Position numbers and translations under genes: made by a program
Assembly (NCBI GenBank): GCA_012729015.1
Contig: JAAYDY010000122.1
Location: 1 to 64,000 of the forward strand
Direction of reading: 5' to 3'
DNA from: Phycisphaerae bacterium
Lineage (GTDB): Bacteria > Planctomycetota > Phycisphaerae > FEN-1346 > JAACEH01
Length of the DNA stretch: 64,000 nucleotides
Notes under the pieces: model-generated
Databases searched by the model: none
Told to the model about the DNA's origin: nothing
The model's input: only the letters and a program-made list of their open reading frames with translations
Shown here: in pieces, positions 35,446 to 44,234 of the stretch
Numbering within the stretch: the first letter of the stretch is position 1
Layout of the letters: every line of letters begins with the position of its first letter

Positions 35446-35958
35446 GGCTCTTCTCCGATAGACAAGTAGGGTGGGTCCACCGGACCCACGTGGATGCTGT
35501 GTCCAGCAGCCCCCCGGCGCGCTCGCAGCGCGTAGGTCGGGTCAACAGACCCGACGGCTGCTTCTGTTTGGCCGCTGCACGTCGGGTCTGTTAACCCGAC
35601 TCACCTGCCGGGTGCCATGCCTGCCCCGTCAGGCATGGACGAGTGTCCTTGGCCTCCCACTTGGCTGCTCCTCGACAGGCTCGGAACCTGACGGCCCCTC
35701 GACGGTGCTCGGGAACTGCGTCAAGCAGCCACCCTGCGCGCCGTTGTGCAGAAGGACGCTGTCGTAGGGACGGCTCGCGAGCCGCAAACCCCTCTCCCTT
35801 GAGGGGAGAGGGTGGCCCGTAAGGGCCGGGTGAGGGTGACGCGCGGAGACGACGCTGCGAATTCGGACCGCCTTTTCCGCTCGACCCTCACCGCCCCTCG
35901 ACTGCGCTCGGGGCACCTCCCCCTCGAAGGGGGAGGAGTTACAGCCACCCCTGCGCGC
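35446..35958. repeat. Long composite repeat field (families B, C, A, F, E)
   Basis: Order: family B at 35471-35489; family C paired palindrome at 35533-35604 (GTAGGTCGGGTCAACAGACC and GTCGGGTCTGTTAACCCGAC); exact family A at 35616-35637; family F at about 35655-35740 with the tandem CCCCTCGAC...GCTCGG units; family E element at 35787-35938 starting CCTCTCCCTTGAGGGGAGAG. Five repeat families fit in about 510 bp between two genes, with no coding frame I can support. Confidence 0.82.
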
Positions 35959-37023
35959 TCACAACTTGACGCGGCGGCCTGTGGCGGCGCTGCGCAGGGC
36001 GGCCTCGGCCACGCGCGTGGCGCGCACGCCGTCGGCCACGGGAATGCCTACCTCGCGGTTCGTGCGAATCGCCTCGGCGAAGTCCGCCAGGTAGTCCAGC
36101 CCCATCTGCCCGCAGTACCCCGGCACCTGCGACGTCGGCTCCTTGATGACCTGCACTTTCCGGTCGCCGACCGACGGGTGCTCGGTCACCAGCAGCACGT
36201 TGTTATCGTCGCCGCCCCAGGACGGCACCCAGTTGACCATGCCGAGCGTGCCGCGAATCGAGACGAACAGGTCGCGACCCTGCGGGAACGATCGCGGCGC
36301 GCTGTAACTGATGTCCAGCAGCCCCGTGGCGCCGTTGGCGTACTCCAGCACCGCGCAGGCACAGTCCTCGATCGTCCGCTCCGGTTCGCCGCCGAATCGC
36401 GTCGCGCGGCCCTGGACCGCCACGGCCTCCAGGCCCGTCCACCAGTGGAACAGGTCGATCCAGTGAACGCCCAGGTTCTGCATCGGGCCGCCCGCCTGCG
36501 CGGCCTCGAGCATCCACGGGGCATGGTCGCGAATGTATCGCCACGCGCCGCCGGCCGTCATGCGGCCCTCGAAATGGATGATCTCGCCCAGCAGCCCGTC
36601 GGCGATCCACTGCCGAATCCGCCGCGCCATCGGGTCGAACCGCCAGCAGTAGCCGGTGGTCACCTTCCGATCGGTCCGGGCCGCCATGGCGGCCACCTGG
36701 CGCACCTGCTTCAGCGTGGCGCCCATCGGCTTCTCCACCAGGACGTGCTTGCCGGCGGCCAGCGCCGCCTTCACGGCGGCCGGCATCTCGGCGTGCGGCA
36801 GGAAGATCAGCACCGCCTCCACGTCCTCGCGGGCAAGCATCGCCGCCGGATCGGTCGTGCCGGGCAGACCGAAGAACGTTTCCTCGCCGGCCAGGAACGC
36901 CCCGTCCGCGTCGCACAGACACACCGGCCGGAACTGCGGCAGATTCCGAAACAGCGGCCAGTACCAGCGCGGATGCTGGTGATGCAATCCCCAGATGGCC
37001 ATGCCGACAGGTTGAACTGTCAC
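35959..37023 (-). CDS. Gfo/Idh/MocA-family oxidoreductase
   Basis: This 354-residue dehydrogenase starts GMAIWGLHHQHPRWYWPLF, a degenerate Rossmann opening in which the usual GxGxxG is WGLHHQ. The catalytic EKP is in HVLVEKPMGA, and GGPMQNLGVHWIDLFHWWTG gives the C-terminal active-site His/Asp positions. It is cytoplasmic and likely uses NAD(P), though the altered N-terminal loop may change cofactor binding. The substrate is unknown. It is the third member of this family in the window, the others being at 27461 and 30221. All three share little sequence beyond the fold, so they are not recent duplicates. Confidence 0.83.
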   Translation of the reverse strand: MTVQPVGMAIWGLHHQHPRWYWPLFRNLPQFRPVCLCDADGAFLAGEETFFGLPGTTDPAAMLAREDVEAVLIFLPHAEMPAAVKAALAAGKHVLVEKPMGATLKQVRQVAAMAARTDRKVTTGYCWRFDPMARRIRQWIADGLLGEIIHFEGRMTAGGAWRYIRDHAPWMLEAAQAGGPMQNLGVHWIDLFHWWTGLEAVAVQGRATRFGGEPERTIEDCACAVLEYANGATGLLDISYSAPRSFPQGRDLFVSIRGTLGMVNWVPSWGGDDNNVLLVTEHPSVGDRKVQVIKEPTSQVPGYCGQMGLDYLADFAEAIRTNREVGIPVADGVRATRVAEAALRSAATGRRVKL

Positions 37024-37637
37024 GACGACCCCCTTGCCTCAGCCCATGCGGCCGCCGGTGCGGACCGTCCCCACGCCACGGCCGACCGATGACACGCAAG
37101 GCAGCCGCTGGGTGGGTCCACTGGACCCACGTGGCGAACTCGTCAACGTCGCCTCGGCTCGCCTCGGCCACGCGCGGCACCGCAGCGATCACGAGGCATG
37201 GTACGTCACCCCCTGGTTGCCGTCAAGTGACGCAGCGGTTACTTAAAACGGGGTTTTCCCCAGCGCAGGCTGAGGGTGGTCTGGCAGGAACGGCCCCCTG
37301 GGGAGCCCGGTGCGAGGATGGTGGCCGTGGGAATGCGATACCGTCCGTGCGGCCGCGAGGCAGCCCGCAGTGGCGGGTGGGAGACTTCCGCCGGGGGACT
37401 TCTCCCACGCCGCCTGACGGACGTGCCCCCAAGGGGGGGCAGGCCGCCGACGCTGCGAGCCTTCCCGCAATGTCCACGAGACCGTACGACATGTCGGGGC
37501 CTAAGGTTCCCCAGCGTTGGCCCCGGATGTATCTCCGGCGGGAGGAACCGCCACGGGCTCAGGGCCGCGGCGGCCTCCCCCCATCCACGTGCGCTCAGGA
37601 CCCGCCGCAGTGTCGGCGGGCCTTACAAAGGTCGGCC
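37024..37637. other. Intergenic region with hairpins, no supported gene
   Basis: A family B copy GTGGGTCCACTGGACCCAC lies at 37112-37130. Between about 37360 and 37630 there are several GC-rich inverted repeats (for example CCCGCAGTGGCGGG and CCCGCCGCAGTGTCGGCGGG). These may act as transcript ends for the zinc-ribbon pair, which is transcribed leftward into this gap. The frames here (for example 37243-37492 minus) have no convincing start or composition. Confidence 0.55.
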
Positions 37638-37814
37638 TCAGCCGGCCATCTCATGGGAGTCACCCGTGAGCGAATACGTGTGCGAATCGAAGACCTCGTT
37701 GTTGTGGCGTCGGCACTTGCGGCAGAATCGATGGGCCGCATCGGTCCACATCATCTTGCCGCATCTCAGGCAGCGGAGGTTCTTCTTTTCCAGCGGTCTC
37801 ACTCTGAGTCGCAT
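37638..37814 (-). CDS. Small zinc-ribbon protein
   Basis: This 58-residue protein encodes two CxxC pairs, Cys15-Cys18 (CLRC) and Cys31-Cys34 (CRKC), spaced as a zinc ribbon (MRLRVRPLEKKNLRCLRCGK at the N terminus). The frame is opened by AAGGGGGT seven bases before ATG 37814, a strong ribosome site, and ends at TGA 37638. It begins 4 bp after the stop of another zinc-ribbon gene, so the two are co-translated. Such proteins usually bind zinc and contact DNA, RNA or a protein partner; the role here is not known. Confidence 0.75.
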   Translation of the reverse strand: MRLRVRPLEKKNLRCLRCGKMMWTDAAHRFCRKCRRHNNEVFDSHTYSLTGDSHEMAG

Positions 37815-37818
37815 GGTC

Positions 37819-38079
37819 TTACCCCCTTGTCATGGAAACGTGGTGGTTCAGTTGGCCGACCGCTCTATTGTTGAGCCAGCCGTCCAGGGACGACTGGGTG
37901 ATCTGCGTCAGCACCGCCTCGACCTCGACCGCGGGAATCGGCACCAGCCACGACGTGCCGCACGACGCGTTCGGGCACTTCCACCACCGCGACAGATGCC
38001 CGCACGAGGCGACCGTCTCCCCGGCTTCCATCAGCGTGCCGCATTCCGGACAAACGTGCCGATCCTGGCTCTCACTCAT
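37819..38079 (-). CDS. Small zinc-ribbon protein (five Cys and a His)
   Basis: This 86-residue protein has HVCPECGTLMEAGETVASCG, giving Cys10, Cys13 and Cys26, followed by WWKCPNASCGTSW with Cys35 and Cys40. The spacing suggests a zinc ribbon or rubredoxin-like knuckle. The C-terminal half is acidic and hydrophobic. The start at 38079 follows GCCGGAGGC; an in-frame ATG 15 bp upstream is less well placed. It is the first gene of a pair with 37638, and a strong leader hairpin lies at 38109-38156. The function is unknown. Confidence 0.78.
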   Translation of the reverse strand: MSESQDRHVCPECGTLMEAGETVASCGHLSRWWKCPNASCGTSWLVPIPAVEVEAVLTQITQSSLDGWLNNRAVGQLNHHVSMTRG

Positions 38080-38108
38080 GGTTGCCTCCGGCAACTATGC
38101 CCTGGCCG

Positions 38109-38156
38109 AAAAAAAACGGAGCCTTTCTGACAGAACGTGCTGTCAGAAAGGCTCCG
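38109..38156 (-). terminator. Intrinsic terminator or attenuator ahead of the zinc-ribbon pair
   Basis: A perfect 17-bp stem, CGGAGCCTTTCTGACAG (38117-38133) with its complement at 38140-38156, closes a six-base loop. On the minus strand the stem is followed by eight T (38116-38109). This is a strong Rho-independent terminator for leftward transcripts. It lies 178 bp after the ANTAR-regulator stop and 30 bp before the zinc-ribbon start, so it may end the kinase/regulator transcript, act as an attenuator, or both. Confidence 0.88.
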
Positions 38157-38334
38157 TCGCCTTGTTACGCCTGGTGGGGCGCCCGTCGTCGGGACCCTAT
38201 GTGGGACCGGCCTTCGTCGGCCAATCCACCTGAATACTACATCGGAACTCCGGGCCGGGCCAACAAGAAATTCGGAAAAATCTCCTTTTTTCTCTAACTC
38301 TGCTGCGCGCCGTGCGTTGCCGCCGCCGGCACGG

Positions 38335-38946
38335 TCACAGGAAATCCGCCGCGCCCAGGATGCTGCCGGCCACGTCCCGCATGGGCCTGGACTGTTTCTG
38401 GCTCTGGGCCCGCATCACGTCGTAGGCCTGTTGCTCCGTCAGGCCCTTCTTCTGCATGAGCACGCCTTTGGCCTTCTCGACCAGTTTGCGCGTCTCCAGA
38501 GCGTCGCGGAGGGTCTCGTTTTCCTCGCGCAGCCGCTGGAACTCGGCGAACCGGCTGCGCGCCAGGGCCATGACGCTGAGCAACTGCCGCGCGACGATCG
38601 GTTTGACCAGGTAGCCGAAGACGTGTGACTGGACGGCTTCCTGGAGGTACTTGTCGTCGGTGAAGGCGGTGGTGACGATGACGGGGCAGGGCCGCCGCTC
38701 CATGATTTCGCGCGAGGCGGCCAGACCGTCCATGCCGGCGCCGAGCTTGATGTCCATCAGGACGAGGTCCGGCCGCAGACGCTCCAACTCGGCCAGGGCC
38801 GCCTCGGCCGTGGCGAACAGGTGGACCTCGGCCTTCATCTCGCGGCTCAGGATGCGCTGGAGCCCCATGGCCACCAGGGACTCGTCCTCGACGACGAAGA
38901 CGCACTGGGCCGGTTCGACCGGCGTGGCCGACGGCTGATCGCTCAT
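38335..38946 (-). CDS. ANTAR-domain response regulator (putative RNA antiterminator)
   Basis: This 203-residue protein joins a receiver domain (about 13-130) to a C-terminal ANTAR domain (about 145-198). The phospho-acceptor is Asp65 in LVLMDIKL, and K115 in YLVKP is the conserved switch lysine. The ANTAR part has VEKAKGVLMQKKGLTEQQAY, the signature of RNA-binding antiterminators such as EutV and AmiR. Phosphorylation should allow it to bind paired RNA hairpins and prevent termination in target leaders. Its ATG overlaps the stop of the upstream sensor kinase gene (ATGA), so the two form a two-component pair. A terminator hairpin stands shortly downstream, ahead of the zinc-ribbon genes. Confidence 0.93.
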   Translation of the reverse strand: MSDQPSATPVEPAQCVFVVEDESLVAMGLQRILSREMKAEVHLFATAEAALAELERLRPDLVLMDIKLGAGMDGLAASREIMERRPCPVIVTTAFTDDKYLQEAVQSHVFGYLVKPIVARQLLSVMALARSRFAEFQRLREENETLRDALETRKLVEKAKGVLMQKKGLTEQQAYDVMRAQSQKQSRPMRDVAGSILGAADFL

Positions 38947-40772
38947 GACTGTCCTCCCGGCGCAAAGATGATCTGCGCCTGGCATCCCTCGGGGCCGCTG
39001 TGCAGCTCGAAGCGCCCCCCCAGGTCGTGTTCCACCAGTTGACGGATCAGCGCCAGGCCCGTGCCCTCGCGGTCGCCGTCGGGGCGTCCGGTCCCGTTGT
39101 CGGCCACACGGATGGCGACGCGGCCGGGGGCGTCCGCCGGCTCGACATCGATGGTGATCCGCCCCATGTCCCGGCCGTCGAAGGCGTGCAGGATGGCGTT
39201 GGACATCAGTTCGTTGACAGCGATGGCCAGGGCCGTGGCGCGTTTGCTCGACAGTTCGAGGTTGCGGCCCGTGACGCCGATCTCGACGCGCAACCCCTGG
39301 TCGCCCAGGTAGGTGGCCTTGGCCAGCTCGGCCAGGCCCTTCAGCAGCGCCATCAGCGGCACGTCGCTGGCCGCCTCGGTCGTCAGGAGGCGATGGACCA
39401 TGGCGGCGGCGCGGATGCGCGACATGCAGCGGTCCAGCGCCTCGGCGCCGTCGGGGCCCACGTGGTCGCGTTCCAGCTCCAGCAGGGCGATCAGCGACTG
39501 GAGGTTGTTGCGGATCCGGTGATGGGCCTCGCGGACCAGGGTCTCCATCTGGTCGGCCCGGCGGACCAGTTCGGCCTGCATGCGGTACTGGGCGCTGACG
39601 TCGCGGGCAATGGCGATCAGCGCCCGCTGCCCCGCCTGCTCGAGCGACGCCACGCGCACCGACGCCGGAAACGTCGAGCGGTCCTTGCGGCGGAGCGTGG
39701 TGTCGAAGGTGCCGGAGGTCCGCCCCGACGCCAGGAGCTGCAACTCCTTCTGACGCGACTCGTGCCCGAACCCGAGGTCCAGGTCCGCGATATTCATTCG
39801 CGTCAGTTCGGCGTGATCGTAGCCCGTGGCGTCGCAGACGCAACGGTTGGCCTCGATGATGCGGCCGTCGAGATCGTGCAGGAGGATCATGTCGGCGGCG
39901 TGCTCGACGAGGTTCCGGTACTTCGCCTCGGATTGCCGCGTGGCCTCCTGGCTCTCGCGAAGCGTGTGGAACAGGACGCCGTAGGGCTTGGTCAGCCCGG
40001 TCTCAATGAGGGCCTTGTAGACCATGTAGAAGGAGAGCAGCTTCAGCAGGTGTCCGAGCATGTTGGGCAGGCCGTGGGGGTCGCTGTACATGGTGAACAG
40101 AACCTCGGCGTTGATCGTGGCGAGCAGGGCCAGCAGGAGCCGCCGGATCACGGTGCGGTCGAAATGCTGTTTCCGCCGCAGGAGCAGAATGCCTGCCAGC
40201 GCCAGCAGGCCGCAGATGACGTACTCGGCGACGATCTTGAAGGGGGTGAGCCGGCCCGAGGCGTCGTCGAAGCAGACCGGGAACACGTCCAGGACGAACA
40301 CGCTTGCCAGCACGGCGGCCGTAACCAGCGCGTAGACGGTCAGCAGCGCGCCGGCCCGGAGGCGTCGCCCCAGCAGCAGCGGCGCCGCCACCAGCGACAC
40401 CGCCTCCAGCCCGCGAGCGATGATCCAGAGCTGCGTCGCCAGGTTGCTGCCGGCGGTGTGGAACACCCCCATGCCGCTGTAGGCCAGCGTATGCAGCAGG
40501 TCCAGCGCGGCCACAAACAGGTACGCGATGCCGACGACCAGCAGGTAATTGTTCCGGAGAAACTCGCGGGCGTTCCAGAAAACCAGAAACAGCGACACGC
40601 CGATGGCGATCGACGTCATCTCGGCCAGGCTGTGAAACAGGAGGTAGTGCCGCTCGGCCATGGCGTGGTACTGCTCGCGGAACACCACGGCCAGCACGCC
40701 GACGGCCACGGCCAGCGCGACCGGCACGGCCGACACTACGATCCTGCGAAATTGGACAGGTGTCTGGGCCAT
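38943..40772 (-). CDS. Sensor histidine kinase, MASE3-PAS-HisKA_2 type
   Basis: This 609-residue membrane kinase has an N-terminal MASE3-like sensor (about 10-265) with seven or eight hydrophobic helices and the phrase AREFLRNNYLLVVGIAYLFV. A PAS domain follows (about 280-395, YRNLVEHAADMILLHDLDGR). The HisKA_2 dimerisation box is EAHHRIRNNLQSL with H417 as the phosphorylated His, and the HATPase domain has NELMSNAILHAF and DNGTGRP. The kinase should phosphorylate the ANTAR regulator encoded by the overlapping downstream gene. MASE3 ligands are unknown. I use ATG 40772; a GTG at 40808 gives 12 more residues. Confidence 0.9.
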   Translation of the reverse strand: MAQTPVQFRRIVVSAVPVALAVAVGVLAVVFREQYHAMAERHYLLFHSLAEMTSIAIGVSLFLVFWNAREFLRNNYLLVVGIAYLFVAALDLLHTLAYSGMGVFHTAGSNLATQLWIIARGLEAVSLVAAPLLLGRRLRAGALLTVYALVTAAVLASVFVLDVFPVCFDDASGRLTPFKIVAEYVICGLLALAGILLLRRKQHFDRTVIRRLLLALLATINAEVLFTMYSDPHGLPNMLGHLLKLLSFYMVYKALIETGLTKPYGVLFHTLRESQEATRQSEAKYRNLVEHAADMILLHDLDGRIIEANRCVCDATGYDHAELTRMNIADLDLGFGHESRQKELQLLASGRTSGTFDTTLRRKDRSTFPASVRVASLEQAGQRALIAIARDVSAQYRMQAELVRRADQMETLVREAHHRIRNNLQSLIALLELERDHVGPDGAEALDRCMSRIRAAAMVHRLLTTEAASDVPLMALLKGLAELAKATYLGDQGLRVEIGVTGRNLELSSKRATALAIAVNELMSNAILHAFDGRDMGRITIDVEPADAPGRVAIRVADNGTGRPDGDREGTGLALIRQLVEHDLGGRFELHSGPEGCQAQIIFAPGGQS

Positions 40773-41268
40773 AAGCCTCGCCGCGCGTCGTGCCGTGCTC
40801 GCGGCCACAAGACTACCATGTCCGCCCGGAAAGACAACCTCATTTCATCCGCATCGGGCCCGTGGGGTGTGCCCAAAGATTCTGGCACGTACCGCAGTCG
40901 TTCGCCGGATCGCGCGTGACGGTTGTTCGTTGTCGTGGACAGTCCTGCGCCTCAGGCTTTCTGGGTTAGCCCCCGGCTACACTCTTGCCGGCCCTGTCGG
41001 GCCTGGGTGTTCAGTCCATGTGCGGAGTTCGGCCAAGAGCAGGCGATCCTCGCGCCCGACAACCGCCATTCCGTTCGTCACCCGCCGCGGCACGACAACC
41101 CTTGCCATGCTGCCAGAAAGACCGGGCACACCGGGCCCGTGGGCCCCACCTGCACGCTACACGCTGCGGGACAAGAAGGGGCGCAACGACAGGGGCGGCC
41201 GGCTCCGAGTCGGGTCTCGAAGGCGAGCCGCCCCTGACGATGTCGCAACCCTGGCGACGACTGAGCGT
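40773..41268. repeat. Intergenic region with long inverted repeats
   Basis: No gene is supported. A family H pair, CAGGGGCGGC (41190-41199) and GCCGCCCCTG (41227-41236), lies close to the rubrerythrin stop and could end its transcript, although no T run follows. Near 40970-41010 a stretch reading CCGGCCCTGTCGGGCCTGGG resembles part of the 57.7-57.9 kb inverted-repeat element. The promoter of the kinase gene should be at about 40780-40870. Confidence 0.6.
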
Positions 41269-41841
41269 CTACCAGTTCTCGGCCAGCAGTTCGAAGTGCG
41301 CCTGCGGGTGGGCACAGGCCGGGCAGAGCTCCACGGCCTCGGCGCCGGTGTGCACGTAGCCGCAGTTCAGGCACCGCCAGGCGACGGGCTTGTCTTTCTT
41401 GAACACGGTGCCGTTGGTGATGTTGGCCAGGACGCCGAGGAAGCGTTTCTCGTGCTGTTTCTCGGCGACGGCGATGCCTTCCATGGCCTTGGCGATGTCC
41501 TCGAACCCTTCCTCACGGGCCACCTTGGCGAACGACGGGTACATGTCGGTCCACTCGTGGTGCTCGCCCGCGGCGGCCGCCTGGAGGTTCTCGGCCGTCG
41601 AGCCGATGACGCCCGCAGGGTATGCCGCCGTGATTTCCACGTCGCCGCCCCTCATGAACTTGAAGAGCCGCTTCGCGTGCTCCTTTTCCTGGTTGGCCGT
41701 TTCTTCGAAGATGTTGGCGATCTGGACGTAACCGGCCTTGCGGGCCTGGCTCGAGGCGTACGAGTAGCGGTTGCGGGCCTGCGACTCGCCGGCAAACGCA
41801 ATCAGAAGGTTCTTCTCGGTCCTGGATCCCTTGAGGTTCAT
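41269..41841 (-). CDS. rbr: Rubrerythrin
   Basis: This 190-residue protein reduces hydrogen peroxide using a diiron site and protects anaerobes from oxygen. The ferritin-like four-helix part carries the diiron ligands in GESQARNRYSY, NQEKEHAKR and VAEKQHEKR. The C-terminal rubredoxin part has WRCLNCGYVHTG and ELCPACAHPQ, giving four iron-binding cysteines. The length and domain order are standard. The start follows GGCAGGAGC. No NADH-rubredoxin reductase is adjacent. The gene supports an anaerobic or microaerophilic lifestyle. Confidence 0.95.
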   Translation of the reverse strand: MNLKGSRTEKNLLIAFAGESQARNRYSYASSQARKAGYVQIANIFEETANQEKEHAKRLFKFMRGGDVEITAAYPAGVIGSTAENLQAAAAGEHHEWTDMYPSFAKVAREEGFEDIAKAMEGIAVAEKQHEKRFLGVLANITNGTVFKKDKPVAWRCLNCGYVHTGAEAVELCPACAHPQAHFELLAENW

Positions 41842-42098
41842 AGTGCTCCTGCCTTTCTCTGCACGGTTCGGTCTTCCGCATACATCCGCCCGCCGGACAG
41901 GCAACGCCTTGTCCTGCGACGGCGTCCGACGCCACGCCGCGTGACACGGAAGGCATACTATCGCCGGAAGTCTGTTCCCTGTCAACCCTTGCCGCGGCAG
42001 CGACGTGTGTCGGGCCTTGCACGGAACAGCCCGTGCCGCTAGCATGACCGGTGCCGGCGCCGAAGGGCCGGCCGGGGCGGCAAGGAGACCAACCACTC

Positions 42099-42752
42099 AT
42101 GGCAACGAATCCGTTCGACGAGGCGGCGGCACGGTGGGACGACAATGCGCACCGTGTGCGGCTCATGGGGGCCATCGGCGAGGCGATTCTCCGCGAGGCC
42201 GCTCCGGCGCCGCAGTGCAGCGTTCTGGACTACGGGTGCGGAACGGGACTGGTGGGACTGTACCTGTTGCCGCACGTGCGCGACGTGACCGGGGCCGACA
42301 GTTCGCAGGGGATGCTCGACGTACTGGCCGGCAAGATCGCCCAGGGGCGATTGGCCACGATGCGAACGCTGCGGCTGAACCTGGAGCACGAGCCGCCCCC
42401 GGCCGCGCGGCAATGGGACCTCATCACCGTCGGCATGGCCATGCACCACATCGCCGACGTGGACAAGGTGCTGGCGGCGTTCCGTGCAATGCTGCGGCCC
42501 GGCGGGCGACTGTGCGTGGCCGACCTGGACACCGAACCCGGCACATTCCACGGCGGCCCGATGGCCCAGAGCGTGCCGCACCACGGCTTCGACCGCCGGG
42601 AGATGAAGGACCGTCTGACGCGGCTCGGCTTCACGGACCCGCGCGACGTGACCGTCGTCCGGTTCCCCAAACCGGTGGACGGCGGCGGAGAACAGGTGTT
42701 CTCGATCTTTCTGATCACTGCCACGGCCGGTACGCCGGCACGTGAATCGTGA
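42099..42752 (+). CDS. Class I SAM-dependent methyltransferase (methyltransf_11-like)
   Basis: This 217-residue protein has the SAM-binding motif I LDYGCGTGLVGLY near residue 45, motif II around LRLNLEHEP and IVTVGMAMHHI-like ITVGMAMHHIADVD as the post-motif III segment, typical of methyltransferases acting on small molecules. It is cytoplasmic; the substrate is unknown. The start at 42099 follows CAAGGAGACC. It lies 119 bp before ribBA on the same strand. Confidence 0.88.
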   Translation: MATNPFDEAAARWDDNAHRVRLMGAIGEAILREAAPAPQCSVLDYGCGTGLVGLYLLPHVRDVTGADSSQGMLDVLAGKIAQGRLATMRTLRLNLEHEPPPAARQWDLITVGMAMHHIADVDKVLAAFRAMLRPGGRLCVADLDTEPGTFHGGPMAQSVPHHGFDRREMKDRLTRLGFTDPRDVTVVRFPKPVDGGGEQVFSIFLITATAGTPARES

Positions 42753-42871
42753 ACATCATGATCAGGAGCATCGTTCCCACAGCGAAGGTCACGGCCAGAG
42801 CAATTCCCAGAATGGTTCGGTGACTGTCTCGGAGTTGTCCGCAGGGCTGGAATGCGGTATACTTGACGGCT

Positions 42872-44098
42872 ATGGAAACGGGATTTGCCAGTATTGAGGA
42901 GGCCCTTGCGGCACTGAGGGCCGGGGAGATGGTCGTCCTGGTGGACGACGAGAACCGCGAGAACGAGGGCGACCTGGTCTGCGCGGCCGAGCTCGTCACG
43001 CCGGAGACCGTCAATTTCATGGCCTCGCGGGCCCGCGGGCTGATCTGCGTGGCCATCACGAACGAGCACGCCAATCGGCTGGCCCTGCCGCCGCAGGCCC
43101 AGGAGAACACCTCGCAGTTCGGCACGGCGTTCACCATCAGCGTGGACGCCCGGCGCGGCGTCTCGACGGGCATCAGCGCCGGCGACCGGGCTCACACGAT
43201 CCAGACGATGATGCGCGAGGACTGCCGGCCGGAAGACCTGGCCCGGCCGGGGCACATCTTCCCCCTGCGGGCCCGCGACGGCGGCGTCCTGGTCCGCACC
43301 GGGCAGACCGAGGGCGGCGTGGACCTGGCCCGGATGGCGGGGCTGAAGCCTGCGGCGGTCATCTGCGAGGTGATGAACGACGACGGCACCATGGCCCGCG
43401 TGCCCGAGCTGAGGACGTTCTGCGCCACGTACGGGCTGAAGCTGATCAGCGTGGCGGACATCATCCGGTATCGCCGACGCACGGAGCGGCTCGTCAAACG
43501 CGTGGCCGAGAGCCCGCTGCCGACGCGGGACGGCCCGTGGACGATGGTCGCGTACGAAAGCCTGGTGGATCCTCTGCCGCACGTGGCCCTGGTCATGGGG
43601 GACGTGCGGACGGCGGATCGGCCGGAGGCCGAGCCGGTGCTGGTGCGGATGCACTCGGAATGCCTGACGGGGGACGTGTTCGGCAGTCTGAAGTGCGACT
43701 GCGGGCAACAGATTCAGATGGCGATGCAGATGATCGGCCGCGAGGGTCGCGGGGCCATCGTGTACATGCGCCAGGAGGGCCGCGGGATCGGCCTCGTCAA
43801 CAAGGTGCATGCGTACCGGCTCCAGGCGGAACAGGGCTTGGACACGGTCGAGGCGAACGTGGCGCTGGGTTTTCCGCCCGATCTGCGGGATTACGGCATC
43901 GGGGCGCAGATTCTGGCGGACCTGGGCATCACGCGTCTGCGTCTGCTGACCAATAACGACCAGAAAGTGATCGGGCTGGAGGGCTACGGGCTGGAGATCG
44001 TGAGCCGCATGCCTCTGGTCGCCCGGCCGACGCAGGAGAACCTGAACTACCTGCGAACGAAGAAAGAGAAGATGGGGCACCGCCTGGACGACCTGTGA
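42872..44098 (+). CDS. ribBA: Bifunctional DHBP synthase / GTP cyclohydrolase II
   Basis: This 408-residue fused enzyme starts both branches of riboflavin synthesis. Residues 1-200 are 3,4-dihydroxy-2-butanone-4-phosphate synthase with DDENRENEG (25-33) and RPGHIFPL (125-132). Residues 205-405 are GTP cyclohydrolase II with the zinc cysteines C264, C275 and C277 in SECLTGDVFGSLKCDCG, and RQEGRGIGL (300-308). All expected catalytic residues are present, so both halves look active. I start at ATG 42872; a TTG nine bases upstream is possible. No other rib gene is adjacent and no FMN riboswitch is seen upstream. Confidence 0.95.
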   Translation: METGFASIEEALAALRAGEMVVLVDDENRENEGDLVCAAELVTPETVNFMASRARGLICVAITNEHANRLALPPQAQENTSQFGTAFTISVDARRGVSTGISAGDRAHTIQTMMREDCRPEDLARPGHIFPLRARDGGVLVRTGQTEGGVDLARMAGLKPAAVICEVMNDDGTMARVPELRTFCATYGLKLISVADIIRYRRRTERLVKRVAESPLPTRDGPWTMVAYESLVDPLPHVALVMGDVRTADRPEAEPVLVRMHSECLTGDVFGSLKCDCGQQIQMAMQMIGREGRGAIVYMRQEGRGIGLVNKVHAYRLQAEQGLDTVEANVALGFPPDLRDYGIGAQILADLGITRLRLLTNNDQKVIGLEGYGLEIVSRMPLVARPTQENLNYLRTKKEKMGHRLDDL

Positions 44099-44234
44099 TA
44101 TCGGCGCGAAATGCCCCTGAGAAGCCGCCAGGGCGGTTTATTTTTGCCCCGCCGCGATTTTTGGGCTATAGTTGCTGTATAGAACCCGCATGCTTCGGAT
44201 CCCACCGGTCCGCGGCAGGCGAAGGTGTCTGTGT

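Noticed and set aside
37243..37492. Minus-strand frame of about 83 codons in the 37.0-37.6 kb gap
   Set aside because: There is no ribosome site, the composition is Pro/Arg-rich as in GC-rich non-coding frames, and the region is full of inverted repeats.
38117..38156. Exact ANTAR target hairpin in the terminator loop
   Set aside because: The A1/G4 pattern appears on the plus strand (AACGTG), but the transcript is from the minus strand, where the loop is CACGTT. I keep the idea only as a partial match.
42743..42862. Minus-strand hydrophobic peptide (ending with TIHVPAYRPWQ) between the methyltransferase gene and ribBA
   Set aside because: It looks like a transmembrane segment, but the frame has no start codon within the gap and only opens inside ribBA.
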